Shown in pieces: positions 36,354 through 45,085 of a stretch of DNA of 64,000 nucleotides. The notes beneath the pieces are model-generated. The model did not search any database and had not been told where the DNA came from. It worked only from the letters and a program-made list of their open reading frames with translations. Positions within the stretch are counted from its first letter, which is position 1; each line of letters starts with the position of its first letter. The position numbers were made by a program, and so were the translations under genes. Source of the stretch: Phytohabitans suffuscus. Its GTDB lineage: Bacteria; Actinomycetota; Actinomycetes; Mycobacteriales; Micromonosporaceae. The stretch is taken from positions 8,990,320-9,054,319 of the forward strand of contig NZ_AP022871.1 of NCBI RefSeq assembly GCF_011764565.1, given 5' to 3'.

Positions 36354-36542
36354 GCTGAACTCCCATCGCTGACAGGGCGCGGCGATCCCGAACGCGGGCG
36401 TTCGCACGCGTCCCTTCCGATGATCAAGGGGGTCGCTACACCGTGTCCGCGCCGTGTTTCGGCCGCGTGACAGTCCTGCAAATCCGCCGTACGCCCAATC
36501 GAGAACCCCTGCATGACGTGCCCGCGGCGGGGCAGCGTGGGT

Positions 36543-36577
36543 GCGGCGGGGGTGGCACGCGCCGCCACCCCCGCCGC
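36543..36577 (-). terminator. Hairpin terminator after the family-5 binding protein
   Basis: Fourteen-base perfect arms (36543-36556 and 36564-36577) with a seven-base loop lie right after the stop at 36584. There is no T-tract. They probably separate this transcript from the amidase gene. Confidence 0.75.
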
Positions 36578-36583
36578 GGTGTG

Positions 36584-38116
36584 TCACCTGCCGACGGTGA
36601 TGCTGGAGAAGTCGTAGTCGCCGTTGACCGGGACCTCGAGGCCCGCCACGCCCTGCCGGAACGCGGCCACGTACGCCACGCCGCAGACCGGGATCACCGG
36701 CGGGCCGGCCTCCAGGACCTTGGCGACGATCTCCTGGGTGGGCTTGGCGCGTGCCGCCGGGTCGTCGCTCGTACGCGACTGGGTCAGCAGCTCGCCGACG
36801 CCGGGGAGGTTGAAGCCGCCCGGGTTGTAGAGCCCGCCGGTGGTGTAGAAGTCGGCGATGAACTGGCTCGGGTCGGGGCGGCCGGCCTGCACCAGCGCGA
36901 CCGTCGCGGCGAACTTGCCGGTGCGCCGGACGCTCGTCATCTGGGTGAACTCCACGACGGTGAGCTTCATCCTGATGCCGACCTTCTCCAGCTGGCCCTG
37001 GATGGCCTGGCCGAGCTGCTGGTACGAGGTGTTGGGGCCGACCAGCATCTCGAACTCGAACCCGCCGGGCAGCCCCGCCTCGGCCAGCAGCGCCTTGGCC
37101 TTGGCCTCGTCGTAGTAGGAGTCCTGGTACGCCAGCGCCGGGTTGTAGGCCCAGAAGTTCTGCTGGTACGGCTGCACAGACGGGACGCAGGCGCCCGCGT
37201 ACAGGCTGTCGCTGATCGCCTTGCGGTCGATCGCGTGCGACATCGCCAGCCGCACCTTCGGGTTGCCGAACTCGGACTGGCTGGTGTTGAGCAGGATGCC
37301 GTTGAAGGTGGTGTTGGGCCCGGTGATGATGGTCAGGCCGGCGCTCTTGGCCTCGTTGATCTGCGCCGGCGTGATGGTCGTGCCGTCCGACTGGCCCGAG
37401 CGCAGCGCGCGCAGCCGGGTGCTCTCGTCGCTGTACACGGTCATGTCGATGCCGCCGTTCCTGATGGCGGCCTTGTTCCAGTAGCCCTCCCAGGGGCGCA
37501 GGCTCAGCTTGCCGTCGGCGATGCTGGCCAGCTTGTACGGGCCGGTGCCGGCCGGGTTGGCCTTGAGGTCCTCGCTGTCCAGCTTGGCCGGGCTGATCAT
37601 CATGCCGGCCTCGCCGGCGAGCGTGTTGACGAGGTGGCCGCCCGGCACCGAGAGGTTGAGCCGCACCTGGGTCGGGCTGACCACGTCGACGGAGCTGACC
37701 GCGGACAGCGCGCCGGCCAGCACGCTCGGCGGCTTCTTGGCCGCCTCGATGTTGGCCTGCACGGCGTTCGCGTCGAAGGCCGCGCCGTCCTGGAACGTGA
37801 CGCCGGTGCGCAGGGTGAACTCGAGCGCCTTGGCGTCCGGCGTGAACTTCCACTCGGTCGCGAGGCCGGGCTTCAGGTCGCCGTTCGGCATGCGGCGCAC
37901 CAGGGAGTCGTAGAAGTTGTTGAGGAAGATCGGGTCCAGCGGCCCGGACCGGCGGGGGTCGAGCGAGGTCGGGTTGCCGGGGATGCCGTACTTGAAGATC
38001 GCCGTCTGGTCGGCGCCGGCGCCGCCCCGGGCGCCGTCGCCGGATGTACCGCCGCATCCGGCGACCAGCCCGATGGCGAGGGTCGCGGCGGCCCAGCGGG
38101 GAGTTGTCCTGGCCAC
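36584..38116 (-). CDS. Family-5 ABC solute-binding lipoprotein (peptide/nickel type)
   Basis: A 510-residue exported lipoprotein with lipobox LVAGC about 21 residues from the start. SBP_bac_5 hallmarks include SLDPRRSGPLDPIFLNNFYDSLVRR, GLATEWKFTPDAKALEFTLRTGVTFQDG, NPAGTGPYKLASI and VRLAMSHAIDRKAISDSLY. Such proteins deliver peptides, glycosides or other bulky solutes to an ABC permease, but no permease or ATPase gene lies beside it, so it is orphaned here. The GTG at 38116 was chosen because GGAGG stands eight bases upstream; the GTG at 38125 has no properly spaced site. It is divergent from an amidohydrolase gene. Confidence 0.9.
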   Translation of the reverse strand: MARTTPRWAAATLAIGLVAGCGGTSGDGARGGAGADQTAIFKYGIPGNPTSLDPRRSGPLDPIFLNNFYDSLVRRMPNGDLKPGLATEWKFTPDAKALEFTLRTGVTFQDGAAFDANAVQANIEAAKKPPSVLAGALSAVSSVDVVSPTQVRLNLSVPGGHLVNTLAGEAGMMISPAKLDSEDLKANPAGTGPYKLASIADGKLSLRPWEGYWNKAAIRNGGIDMTVYSDESTRLRALRSGQSDGTTITPAQINEAKSAGLTIITGPNTTFNGILLNTSQSEFGNPKVRLAMSHAIDRKAISDSLYAGACVPSVQPYQQNFWAYNPALAYQDSYYDEAKAKALLAEAGLPGGFEFEMLVGPNTSYQQLGQAIQGQLEKVGIRMKLTVVEFTQMTSVRRTGKFAATVALVQAGRPDPSQFIADFYTTGGLYNPGGFNLPGVGELLTQSRTSDDPAARAKPTQEIVAKVLEAGPPVIPVCGVAYVAAFRQGVAGLEVPVNGDYDFSSITVGR

Positions 38117-38291
38117 GGAGCGCACCTCCGTTCTGTCTCGTACGCTTTTGTTCCGTGGGGAGTGTGTCCGATATTTGAAAAGAGGATTTCACTATTGTTA
38201 CAGGGGATCGTGCACCGCTAGCGTTCGAGGAGTCAAGAGGTCAACCGTTGCCCGTTCGGCCGACTTCGGTGGCCCCGACGAAGGAGTCTCG

Positions 38292-39101
38292 ATGACCACG
38301 GCTCCCCCGCTGGTGGACACCCACGTCCATCTCTTCACCACCGACCTTCCCGTCGCGGCCGGCGCCTGGACCAGACCGTCGACCGGGCTCAGCGCCGAAC
38401 GGTACGTGGCGATGCTGGACGCCCACGGCGTGGCGTACGGCGTGGTCGCGGCGGCCAGCCTCTTCGGCGACCACAGCGACTACACGCTGGAGGCCCTGCG
38501 CCGCTACCCCAGGCTGCGCGGCACGGTCATCGTCGACCCGGGCACCGACCCCGGCCGCCTGGCCGAGCTGAAGGCCGCCGGCGTGGTCGGCGTCCGGCTC
38601 CAGTGGCGGCGCGCGGCCACGCTACCCGACCTCACGGCGCCCGAGTACCGGCGGTTTCTGCGCCGGGTGGCCGACCTCGGCTGGCACGTCCACCTCAACA
38701 TCGAGGGCCCGCGCCTGCCACCGGTCGCGGACGCGCTGCTGGCCTCGGGCGTCAGGCTGGTGTTCGACCACTTCGGCGGTCCCGACCCCGAGCGGGGCGT
38801 GGACGGCCCCGGCTTCCGCGCGGTGCGCGCCGCCCTGGCCGGCGGCCGCGCCTGGGTCAAGCTCTCCGCCGGGTACCGCCTGCGCGTCCCGCCCGAGACC
38901 CTGGCCGCGTACGCGGGCGCGCTGCTCGACAGCGGCGGCCCCGAGCGCGTCTTCTGGGGCAGCGACGCGCCGTTCGTCGGCGCCGAGGGCACGGTCACCT
39001 TCCAGGACACCATCGACGCGTTCGCGCTCTGGGTGCCCGACCCGACCACCCGCCACCGGATGTCCCTCGCCGCCAGGGCCTTCTACTTCGACCCGGCCTG
39101 A
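38292..39101 (+). CDS. Amidohydrolase family protein (2-pyrone dicarboxylate hydrolase-like)
   Basis: A 269-residue TIM-barrel hydrolase of the Amidohydro_2 type. It opens with the metal-site motif LVDTHVHLFTTD. Later metal/active-site positions are HVHLNIEGPRLPPV, RLVFDHFGGPDPERG, AWVKLSAGYRL and RVFWGSDAPFVG. Relatives hydrolyse lactones or decarboxylate aromatic acids in the cytoplasm; the substrate here is unknown. The ATG at 38292 has GAAGGAG seven bases before it. It shares a 175-bp divergent promoter region with the family-5 binding protein, suggesting that a solute imported by that system may be its substrate (inference). Confidence 0.85.
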   Translation: MTTAPPLVDTHVHLFTTDLPVAAGAWTRPSTGLSAERYVAMLDAHGVAYGVVAAASLFGDHSDYTLEALRRYPRLRGTVIVDPGTDPGRLAELKAAGVVGVRLQWRRAATLPDLTAPEYRRFLRRVADLGWHVHLNIEGPRLPPVADALLASGVRLVFDHFGGPDPERGVDGPGFRAVRAALAGGRAWVKLSAGYRLRVPPETLAAYAGALLDSGGPERVFWGSDAPFVGAEGTVTFQDTIDAFALWVPDPTTRHRMSLAARAFYFDPA

Positions 39102-39195
39102 CCCGCCACGGGGGCGGGCGCGGCAGAACCGGATCGGCCGGTTCGACGTATTGGCTCGTACCGGTGGCCAGCCGCCGGTGCGCGGAGGTGAAGCC

Positions 39196-39564
39196 ATGGA
39201 GTACGGCGCGTTCCCGACAGCGGCCGCCGGCGTGCCCACGTTCGAGTCGGCGCCCGGACACCCGGCCCGCGCCGTGGTCGACGCGGCCGGCCGGCTCGTC
39301 GGGCTGAGCCTGGAGGCGCGCCTGCTGCGCGGGTCGCCCGAGACGGTGGCCCGGGTGGTCGTGGCGGCGGTGACCGCGGCGCAGGACGCCGCCGCGGCCG
39401 GCCTGCCGGTGGCCGGCGCGGAGGCGGTGCCGCCGGAGTCGGCGGACGCCGCCCGGCGGGAGCTGGCGGACGCCCTGGCGGAGGCCGAGCTCGAAGCGGA
39501 GCGGCGGCTGTCCGAGCTGAGGGTGCTGGTGGCGGACCTGGCCCGCGACGCCCACGGGCGGTGA
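39196..39564 (+). CDS. YbaB/EbfC-like small protein
   Basis: A 122-residue protein with GGAGG eight bases before the ATG. Its middle has the strand-strand pattern of YbaB proteins (ARAVVDAAGRLVGLSLEARL, then SPETVARVVVAAVTAAQDAA), followed by a long C-terminal helix rich in Ala, Glu and Leu (ADALAEAELEAERRLSEL). YbaB/EbfC proteins bind DNA as dimers, but in actinomycetes many divergent copies sit beside WXG100 and polymorphic toxin genes, as here, and their role there is not known. It is the first gene of a three-gene cassette with a WXG100-like protein and a WXG-toxin fusion. Confidence 0.7.
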   Translation: MEYGAFPTAAAGVPTFESAPGHPARAVVDAAGRLVGLSLEARLLRGSPETVARVVVAAVTAAQDAAAAGLPVAGAEAVPPESADAARRELADALAEAELEAERRLSELRVLVADLARDAHGR

Positions 39565-39596
39565 CGGAAAGCGGCCGCGCATGGAGGGAGAGCATC

Positions 39597-39629
39597 GTGG
39601 CGGGTGACAATATCGTGGCGGGTGACAAT
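39597..39629 (+). repeat. 18-bp tandem duplication across a start region
   Basis: GTGGCGGGTGACAAT occurs at 39597-39611 and again at 39615-39629, joined by ATC. The best-placed GTG (39597, eight bases after GGAGGG) opens only a 14-codon frame. The duplication therefore affects which start the next gene uses. Confidence 0.9.
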
Positions 39630-39954
39630 CGTGGGTGGTGAGATCGGCGTCGACTCGGGGTCGCTGCGGCAGGCCGGCGGGACGCTCACGGACGAGGCGA
39701 AGGCGATCGTGACCGCGCTCGACACCCTGCGCAAGGTGCTCGACGCGCAGGGCGGCCCGTGGGGCGCCGACGAGCTCGGCGCCCGCTTCGGCAGCGAGTA
39801 CACCGGGTTCGCGGCGCAGGCGTTCGCGGCGATCGGGACCTACCGGGACCAGGTCGCCTTCAGCGGCGGGGCGCACAGCGAGGGCGCGCGGTGCTGGGTC
39901 GACCTGGAGCGGTTCAACTCCGGGCAGGCACGCCCGGCCGGGCCGGCGCGATGA
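39604..39954 (+). CDS. WXG100-like type VII secretion protein
   Basis: A 116-residue helical protein of ESAT-6/WXG100 type. A first helix (GSLRQAGGTLTDEAKAIVTALDTLRKVL) leads to the turn GGPWGADELG. A second helix begins GSEYTGFAAQAFAAIGTYRD. The W-G turn and length are typical of actinomycete type VII secretion substrates, which are exported as dimers. The start is uncertain: in-frame GTGs lie at 39604, 39622 and 39631, and the first is 14 bases from the ribosome binding site because of the duplication. The stop overlaps the next ATG by four bases, so it is probably the partner of the following toxin. Confidence 0.7.
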   Translation: MTISWRVTIVGGEIGVDSGSLRQAGGTLTDEAKAIVTALDTLRKVLDAQGGPWGADELGARFGSEYTGFAAQAFAAIGTYRDQVAFSGGAHSEGARCWVDLERFNSGQARPAGPAR

Positions 39955-41336
39955 CCGTGCCCAGGGAGCTGGCCCAGCCGCTGGCCTGGGTGGGCGTGGC
40001 CTGGCCCGAGGGCGACGCGGCCCGGCTGGCCGCGGCCGGCGACGGCTGGCTGGCGTGCGCGAGGGCCCTGCGCGAGCGGTGCACCAACTGCGACACCGCC
40101 GCGGCGAACGTGTGGAAGGCGAACCGGGGCGGTGACGTCGACGGGTTCCGCCGGTGGTGGACCGCCCCCCGCGGCCCGAGCGTCAACCTCGCGCAGGCGG
40201 CGGGGGCGTGCGCGCTGGCCGGCCGGGCGCTGAAGGCGCAGGCGGCCTCGGTCGCGCACCTCAAGGCCGCGTACACCGGCTGCCTGAACGCCATGGTGCG
40301 CGCCCTCGACCAGGGCGGCTTCCTGGTCGGCGACGGCAGCGGCGGCATGGCGGTCCGGGCGTCCGCCGCGGACCGGCCGGCCGTCGAGCGGATCCGCGCG
40401 CAGACCCGCGACGCGATGCGGGAGGCGCTGCGCCGGACGGTGCGGACCCGGGACGAGCGGACGCTGCCGCTGCTGGACGAGGCGAAGAAGAAGGTGCCGC
40501 GGGCGCCGAAGCCGCAGACCCGCCGGCGCCGCACCGAGCCCCGCCGGCGGCGCGGCCGCAACCCGTTCATGGAGTGGCTCCTGGACGAGCTGCTGCGCCG
40601 GCTCCAGGGAGAGGACGGGAAGGACGAGCCGGAGAGCGCCTGCCCGGACCTCGACCTGCCCAACCGCCCCTGGGAAGGCAGCGGCCGGCCCAACATGGAC
40701 ACCTACCCGGCGCAGGGGCACGTCCTGCAGATCAGCCGGCAGACCCTCCCGTCGGGCGCCCGGGTCATCGCCGTCGACGGCCAGGTGGTCGAGCCGCAGC
40801 GGGACGCGAGCGGCCAGATCGTGCGCCAGGGCTGGGAGCGCGACATCACCCCGGCCGCCTGGGGCATGGGCATCCCCTCCCGCGACCTGGAGAACTACCC
40901 CGACGAGTACCGCGGCGAGCAGGCGTACCACGGCAGTCACCTGTGGGGCCCGGTCCTCGGCACGGAGGTGCGCGAGGGCATCCTGCTGGCCCCGGCGTCG
41001 GCGAACCTCGGCGTGCAGAAGCAGATCGAGGGCCACCTGCAGGCGCTGCAACGGGAGGTGGTGCCCGGCGGCGGCTCGGTGATCGTGCAGGCGCGGATGG
41101 AGACGTACGGGTCCAGCGACTGGGCGCAGGGGCACCCGATGGTGCCGTCCGGGCACAACCTCGTGCGCAGCGTCGACTACGACGTGTTCGTCTGCAACCC
41201 GGACGGCACGTTCGTGTCACGGGGCCGGTTCGGCTACGACGTGGGCCTGCCGACCGGCAGTGTCCACACCGGAGACTTCCGGGCCGGCACGGTCACCGCC
41301 GTCCGCTGGGGGGCCACGATCCCCACGTCGCCGTGA
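39951..41336 (+). CDS. WXG-type polymorphic toxin, C-terminal domain Ntox4-like
   Basis: A 461-residue protein. Residues 1-170 are helical with a type VII secretion flavour (LAQPLAWVGVAWPEGDAARL, later NVWKANRGGDVDGFRRWW). A very basic linker (about 180-205, RRRRTEPRRRRGRNP) and a short amphipathic stretch follow. The C-terminal 210 residues form a compact domain with YHGSHLWGPVLGTEVREGILLAPASANLGVQKQIEGHL and RMETYGSSDWAQGHPMVPSGH. The HLWGP...GI...AP pattern resembles polymorphic toxin type 4 domains (from memory, not verified). It probably acts as a secreted toxin on competing bacteria. No same-strand immunity gene follows; the next gene is convergent three bases away. Confidence 0.65.
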   Translation: MTVPRELAQPLAWVGVAWPEGDAARLAAAGDGWLACARALRERCTNCDTAAANVWKANRGGDVDGFRRWWTAPRGPSVNLAQAAGACALAGRALKAQAASVAHLKAAYTGCLNAMVRALDQGGFLVGDGSGGMAVRASAADRPAVERIRAQTRDAMREALRRTVRTRDERTLPLLDEAKKKVPRAPKPQTRRRRTEPRRRRGRNPFMEWLLDELLRRLQGEDGKDEPESACPDLDLPNRPWEGSGRPNMDTYPAQGHVLQISRQTLPSGARVIAVDGQVVEPQRDASGQIVRQGWERDITPAAWGMGIPSRDLENYPDEYRGEQAYHGSHLWGPVLGTEVREGILLAPASANLGVQKQIEGHLQALQREVVPGGGSVIVQARMETYGSSDWAQGHPMVPSGHNLVRSVDYDVFVCNPDGTFVSRGRFGYDVGLPTGSVHTGDFRAGTVTAVRWGATIPTSP

Positions 41337-41339
41337 CGC

Positions 41340-41879
41340 TCAGCGCTCCACCCGCAGCGGCTCGTACCGGTGCCGCACGACCCCGTCGCGAAACACCGTG
41401 GAGTCCTTGAGCGCCATCCGGATGTGGCCGAGGCCGTGGAAGGGGCGCGCCGGCTCGGCCCACACCACGGGGTGCACCCAGAAGTGGATCTCGTCGGCGA
41501 GGCCGAGCTCGACGAGCGCGAAGGCGAACTCGCCGCAGCCGTACGTCAGCAGGTTGCCCTCGTGCCGCGCCTTGAGGCGGCCCACCTCGCCGGCCAGGTC
41601 GCCCTCGACGAGCGTGGCGTTCCACTCCAGCGGGCCGCTCAGCGTGGTGGAGGCGACGTACTTGGGGAGGGCGTTGACGATCTCGGCGTACGGCCCGGCC
41701 GTCCCCATCCAGATCGGGGCGAGGGCCTCGTAGGTCCGGCGCCCGAGCAGCATCGCGCCGGCGAGGCGGATCTCCTCCTCACCGGCGCCCTCGTGCTCGC
41801 CGCCCGGCTCGTACCAGCCGATGGCCGGACCGATGCTGGCGTCCGCCGACATCTGGACCGTGATGATCGACTTACCCAC
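41340..41879 (-). CDS. Dihydrofolate reductase family protein (RibD C-terminal type)
   Basis: A 179-residue cytoplasmic reductase. Family motifs are SIITVQMSADASIGPAIGW at the start, AGAMLLGRRTYEALAPIW, KYVASTTLSGPLEWNATLV, LLTYGCGEFAFALVELGLADEIHFWVHPVV and a C-terminal RHRYEPL. These are the NADPH-binding and substrate-facing parts of the RibD_C/DHFR-like fold. Such stand-alone proteins occur in many copies in actinomycetes, and their substrate is usually unknown. The GTG at 41879 has GAGGAGG in the right place. It converges with the toxin gene and is not an obvious immunity protein. Confidence 0.88.
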   Translation of the reverse strand: MGKSIITVQMSADASIGPAIGWYEPGGEHEGAGEEEIRLAGAMLLGRRTYEALAPIWMGTAGPYAEIVNALPKYVASTTLSGPLEWNATLVEGDLAGEVGRLKARHEGNLLTYGCGEFAFALVELGLADEIHFWVHPVVWAEPARPFHGLGHIRMALKDSTVFRDGVVRHRYEPLRVER

Positions 41880-42371
41880 GACCGCCGCCCTCCTCGTACC
41901 GCCACCAGGGGCGAGCCCCTGGCCATCCCGTGCTTACCCGACGGCACCAGTCTGCCCGCTGTGCGGGCGGTGGACGGGGTGGTACATGCCGTGCGCGTGC
42001 GTGGCCCGCGCTATTCGGCCATGGCCGCGGCCAGCCTCGTCCTCGGCCAGGCGGGTGCTGCGGGTCACCCGGTTCTTCTGGATGGACGCCGTCCTCCGCC
42101 GCGCCGGGCCGCGGGAGGAGGCGGCGCTGGACAAGGAGGGCTGGCCGCGGGCCGCGCGCTGGCTCTGCGGGTGACGACAGGTCCGGGCCGTCCCGCCGCG
42201 TACGGCGGGACGGCCCCGGCCGCCTGACGGGGGTTACGATGGCGGCGGCTGCCGGGGAGCCGCCGGTCCGCGGAAACGGGCTCAGCCCACCCGGGTCGTG
42301 CGCCACGCGCCACCACACTTCCTCCTTTCGGCCTGACCGGGCGGACATCAGGCACACGAGAGGAGCCCGCC
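41880..42371. other. Gap of about 490 bases with no convincing gene
   Basis: This stretch lies between the divergent reductase and ankyrin-type genes. A plus-strand frame to 42174 contains a CPLC motif and a tail resembling protein sequence (RFFWMDAVLRRAG), and may be a remnant, but it has no ribosome binding site and no match I recognise. A GC-rich hairpin region lies near 42240-42290. Confidence 0.4.
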
Positions 42372-43635
42372 GTGCCGACCCTGGACATGCCCGAGCGTCC
42401 CCACCTGGACAGCTTCCGCCGGCAGGCCCGTGCCCTGCAGCGCGCCGCGCGGGCCGGCGACCCGGACGCCGCCGCCCGGCTGGCCCGCCACCACCCGGCG
42501 CCCGCGGATCCCGGCGCCCTGCCGCTCAGCGCCGCGCAGCTGGTCGTCGCCCGCGAGTACGGGTTCGCCAGCTGGCCGCGCCTGACCCGATACCTGCGCA
42601 CCGTCGCCGAGCACGGCTGGGAGACCGGGCTCGGCGCGGCGCCCTCCGCCGGCCCAGCGCAGGAGCTGTGCCGCCTCGCCTGCCTCACGTACAGCCGCGA
42701 GGACGGCCCGGAACGCTGGGCGCGGGCCCGCCGGCTGCTCGCCGCCCACCCCGACCTGACCACCGCCGACATCTGGGCCGCGGCCGCGGCGCCAGCCCAG
42801 CCACCCGCACTGGCTGCCGCTGGGCCGGCTGCTGCTGGAGGCGGGCGCCGACCCCAACGACGCGCAGACCCTCTACAACCGCATGTTCGACCCGGACGAC
42901 TCGCACCTGGAGCTGCTGTTCGAGTACGGGCTCGGCACCGGCGACGGCGGCCCGTGGAAGGCGAGGATCGCCGAGCTGGACACGCCGGCCACGATGCTGC
43001 GGACCCAGCTGCGCTGGGCGGTCGAGCACCACCAGCCCGACCGGGTCCGGCTGCTCGTCGCGCACGGCGTCGACTTCCACTCCCCGTTCGAGGGCGACCG
43101 CCCGACCTGGAGCCCCGGCGACGGCCGGACCCCGGTCGAGCTGGCCCTGCTCAACGGCGACACCGCGATCGCCGACCACCTCGTCGCCCACGGTGCCGCC
43201 GCACCCGCCCCCGACCCGGCCCGCGACCTGATCGCCGCCGCCTTCCGCGCCGACCGCTCCACTGTGGACCGCATCCGCGCCGGGCACCCCACCGCCGTCG
43301 CCGAGGCCCGCCGCGCCCGGCCCGGCCTCATCGTGTGGGCCGCCACCCAGGCGACCGCCGAGACGGTCACGCTCCTGGCCGAGCTCGGCTTCGACGTGAA
43401 CGCCTACGGCCGCGGCGACGCCCCGGTCGAGGAGCCGTGGGAGACCGCGCTGCACCAGAGCGCCGTCAACGGCAAGGTCGGCCTCACCCGCCGGCTGCTC
43501 GAACTGGGCGCCGACCCCGACCTGCGCGACCGCCGCTTCGACGGCACGCCGCTGGACTGGGCCCGCCACTTCCACCAGCCGCAGACCGCCGCCCTCCTCG
43601 AGCCCCTGACCGCCCCGCCGGCCACCGGGCGCTGA
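42372..43635 (+). pseudogene. Ankyrin-repeat-type protein, damaged by internal deletion and frameshift
   Basis: The first 145 codons from the GTG at 42372 (after GAGAGGAG) read LDSFRRQARALQRAARAGDPD and LSAAQLVVAREYGFASWPRL, a common actinomycete ankyrin-protein opening, up to TTADIWAAAAA. Family-like sequence resumes in another frame as HWLPLGRLLLEAGADPNDAQ (about 42820), then DPDDSHLELLFEYGLG and ankyrin units such as GRTPVELALLNGDTAIADHL and NGKVGLTRRLLELGADPDL, to the stop at 43635. Roughly 50-60 residues normally found between the two parts appear to be missing and the frame is shifted. The second part could still be translated from an internal ATG at 42883. Confidence 0.7.
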
Positions 43636-43669
43636 GCCCTTCTCCCCCGCCGCCGCCCCGGGCTTGGCG

Positions 43670-43795
43670 CGCGGAGCCGGCAGTGGAGGCCGGGGAGGTC
43701 GGCGAGCCCTGGCGAGCCGCCGGCCGGAGCGGTGCCCGCGGGAGCACGCGGCGGGTGGCTGGCGCGGACCGGGGCACACGCATCCGGCGCCCTGC
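43670..43795 (+). repeat. Dispersed repeat family R2, copy 1
   Basis: Contains GGAGCCGGCAGTGGAGG, GGTCGGCGAGC, GGCGAGCCGCCGGCCGGAGC, GGTGCCCGCGGGAGC and GGACCGGGGCACAC in that order. The same series recurs at 50664-50775 and, inverted, at 50136-50250. It lies between the damaged ankyrin gene and serA. Confidence 0.85.
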
Positions 43796-43861
43796 CGGAG
43801 GGGTCTCGGCGGCCCGGCTACGATCTCACCTGGGGTTTTCAGCCGAAGGCCCGGGACTGAA

Positions 43862-45085
43862 ATGGACGTCATGGTCGGCCACGAAAAGATTCGCGCCCTG
43901 CTCCTGGAGAGCATCCACCCCGACGCCGTGGCCCGGTTGCACGCCGCGGGCTGCCTCGTCGAGAGCGTGCCCAGCGCGCTCGACGAGGACGAGCTGATCG
44001 AGCGCGTGCGGGACGTGCACCTGCTGGGCGTGCGGTCCAAGACCCAGGTGACGGAGCGGGTCCTGGCGGCGGGGTCGCAGCTGCTGGGGGTCGGGGCGTT
44101 CTGCATCGGCACCGACCAGGTCGACCTGGCGGCGGCCGCGCGGGCCGGGGTGGCGGTGTTCAACGCGCCGTTCTCCAACACGCGCAGCGTGGTCGAGCTG
44201 GCGCTCGCCGAGATCATCATGCTCGCCCGCCGGGTGATGGAGAAGAACAACGCCATGCACGCCGGGGTGTGGGACAAGGCCGCCACCGGCAGCCACGAGG
44301 TCCGCGGGCGGACGCTGGGCATCGTCGGGTACGGCAACATCGGCACCCAGCTGTCCGTGCTGGCCGAGGCCCTGGGCATGCGGGTGTACTTCTACGACAC
44401 CGCCGACAAGCTCGCGCTGGGCAACGCCAAGCGCTGCGACACGCTCGACGAGCTGCTGGAGGTGGCCGAGACGGTCACCCTGCACGTCGACGGCCGGCCC
44501 GGCAACAGCGGCTTCTTCGGCGAGGAGCAGTTCGCCCGGATGCGGCCGCGGAGCCTGTTCCTCAACCTGTCCCGGGGCTTCGTGATCGACTACCCGGCGC
44601 TGCGCCGGCACCTGGAGAGCGGCCACATCGCGGGCGCGGCGGTCGACGTCTTCCCGAAGGAGCCGAAGGGGCGCGGCGACGAGTTCACCTCGGAGCTGCG
44701 CGGCCTGCCCAACGTGATCCTCACCCCACACATCGGCGGGTCGACCGAGGAGGCCCAGGCCGACATCGGCGGGTTCGTCGCCAACAAGCTGGCCCAGTAC
44801 GTCAGCGAGGGCAACACGACGCTGAGCGTCAACCTGCCGACGACCGCGCTGCCGCAGCAGCCGCGCACCCGCCGGCTCGCCCACGTGCACCACAACACGC
44901 CGGGCGTACTGGCGCAGGTCAACAGCATCCTGGCCGAGCACGCGGTCAACGTCGAGGGGCAGCTGCTGGCCACCCGCGGCGACTACGGGTACCTGCTGAC
45001 CGACGTCGGCGTCGACTACCCCGAGGACGTGCTCACCCGGCTGCGCGCGATGGAGCAGAGCATCCGCCTGCGGGTCCTGTCGTGA
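43862..45085 (+). CDS. serA: D-3-phosphoglycerate dehydrogenase
   Basis: A 407-residue enzyme of the E. coli SerA length class. It oxidises 3-phosphoglycerate to 3-phosphohydroxypyruvate with NAD, the first step of serine synthesis. Visible elements are LLLESIHPDAVARLHAAG at the N-terminus, the Rossmann motif TLGIVGYGNIGTQLSVLAEALGM with the NAD-binding Asp in YFYDTADK, the catalytic Arg in LFLNLSRGFVID, and the catalytic His in PHIGGSTEEAQ. A C-terminal ACT domain (HVHHNTPGVLAQVNSILAEH) suggests feedback control by serine. The ATG at 43862 lacks a strong ribosome binding site; the ATG at 43871 is an alternative. The stop overlaps the next gene by four bases. Confidence 0.95.
   Translation: MDVMVGHEKIRALLLESIHPDAVARLHAAGCLVESVPSALDEDELIERVRDVHLLGVRSKTQVTERVLAAGSQLLGVGAFCIGTDQVDLAAAARAGVAVFNAPFSNTRSVVELALAEIIMLARRVMEKNNAMHAGVWDKAATGSHEVRGRTLGIVGYGNIGTQLSVLAEALGMRVYFYDTADKLALGNAKRCDTLDELLEVAETVTLHVDGRPGNSGFFGEEQFARMRPRSLFLNLSRGFVIDYPALRRHLESGHIAGAAVDVFPKEPKGRGDEFTSELRGLPNVILTPHIGGSTEEAQADIGGFVANKLAQYVSEGNTTLSVNLPTTALPQQPRTRRLAHVHHNTPGVLAQVNSILAEHAVNVEGQLLATRGDYGYLLTDVGVDYPEDVLTRLRAMEQSIRLRVLS

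Noticed and set aside
38117..38291. tRNA gene in the divergent promoter region
   Set aside because: No cloverleaf or TTC-loop sequence could be arranged. The region is best read as two divergent promoters.
41821..42174. Small plus-strand gene with a CPLC motif
   Set aside because: It starts inside the divergent reductase gene, lacks a ribosome binding site and resembles no family. It is listed only as part of the gap.
42220..42300. Possible riboswitch upstream of the ankyrin-type gene
   Set aside because: The region is hairpin-rich and contains GCGGAAACGGG, but it matches none of the riboswitch cores I know, and the downstream gene is not a metabolic gene.
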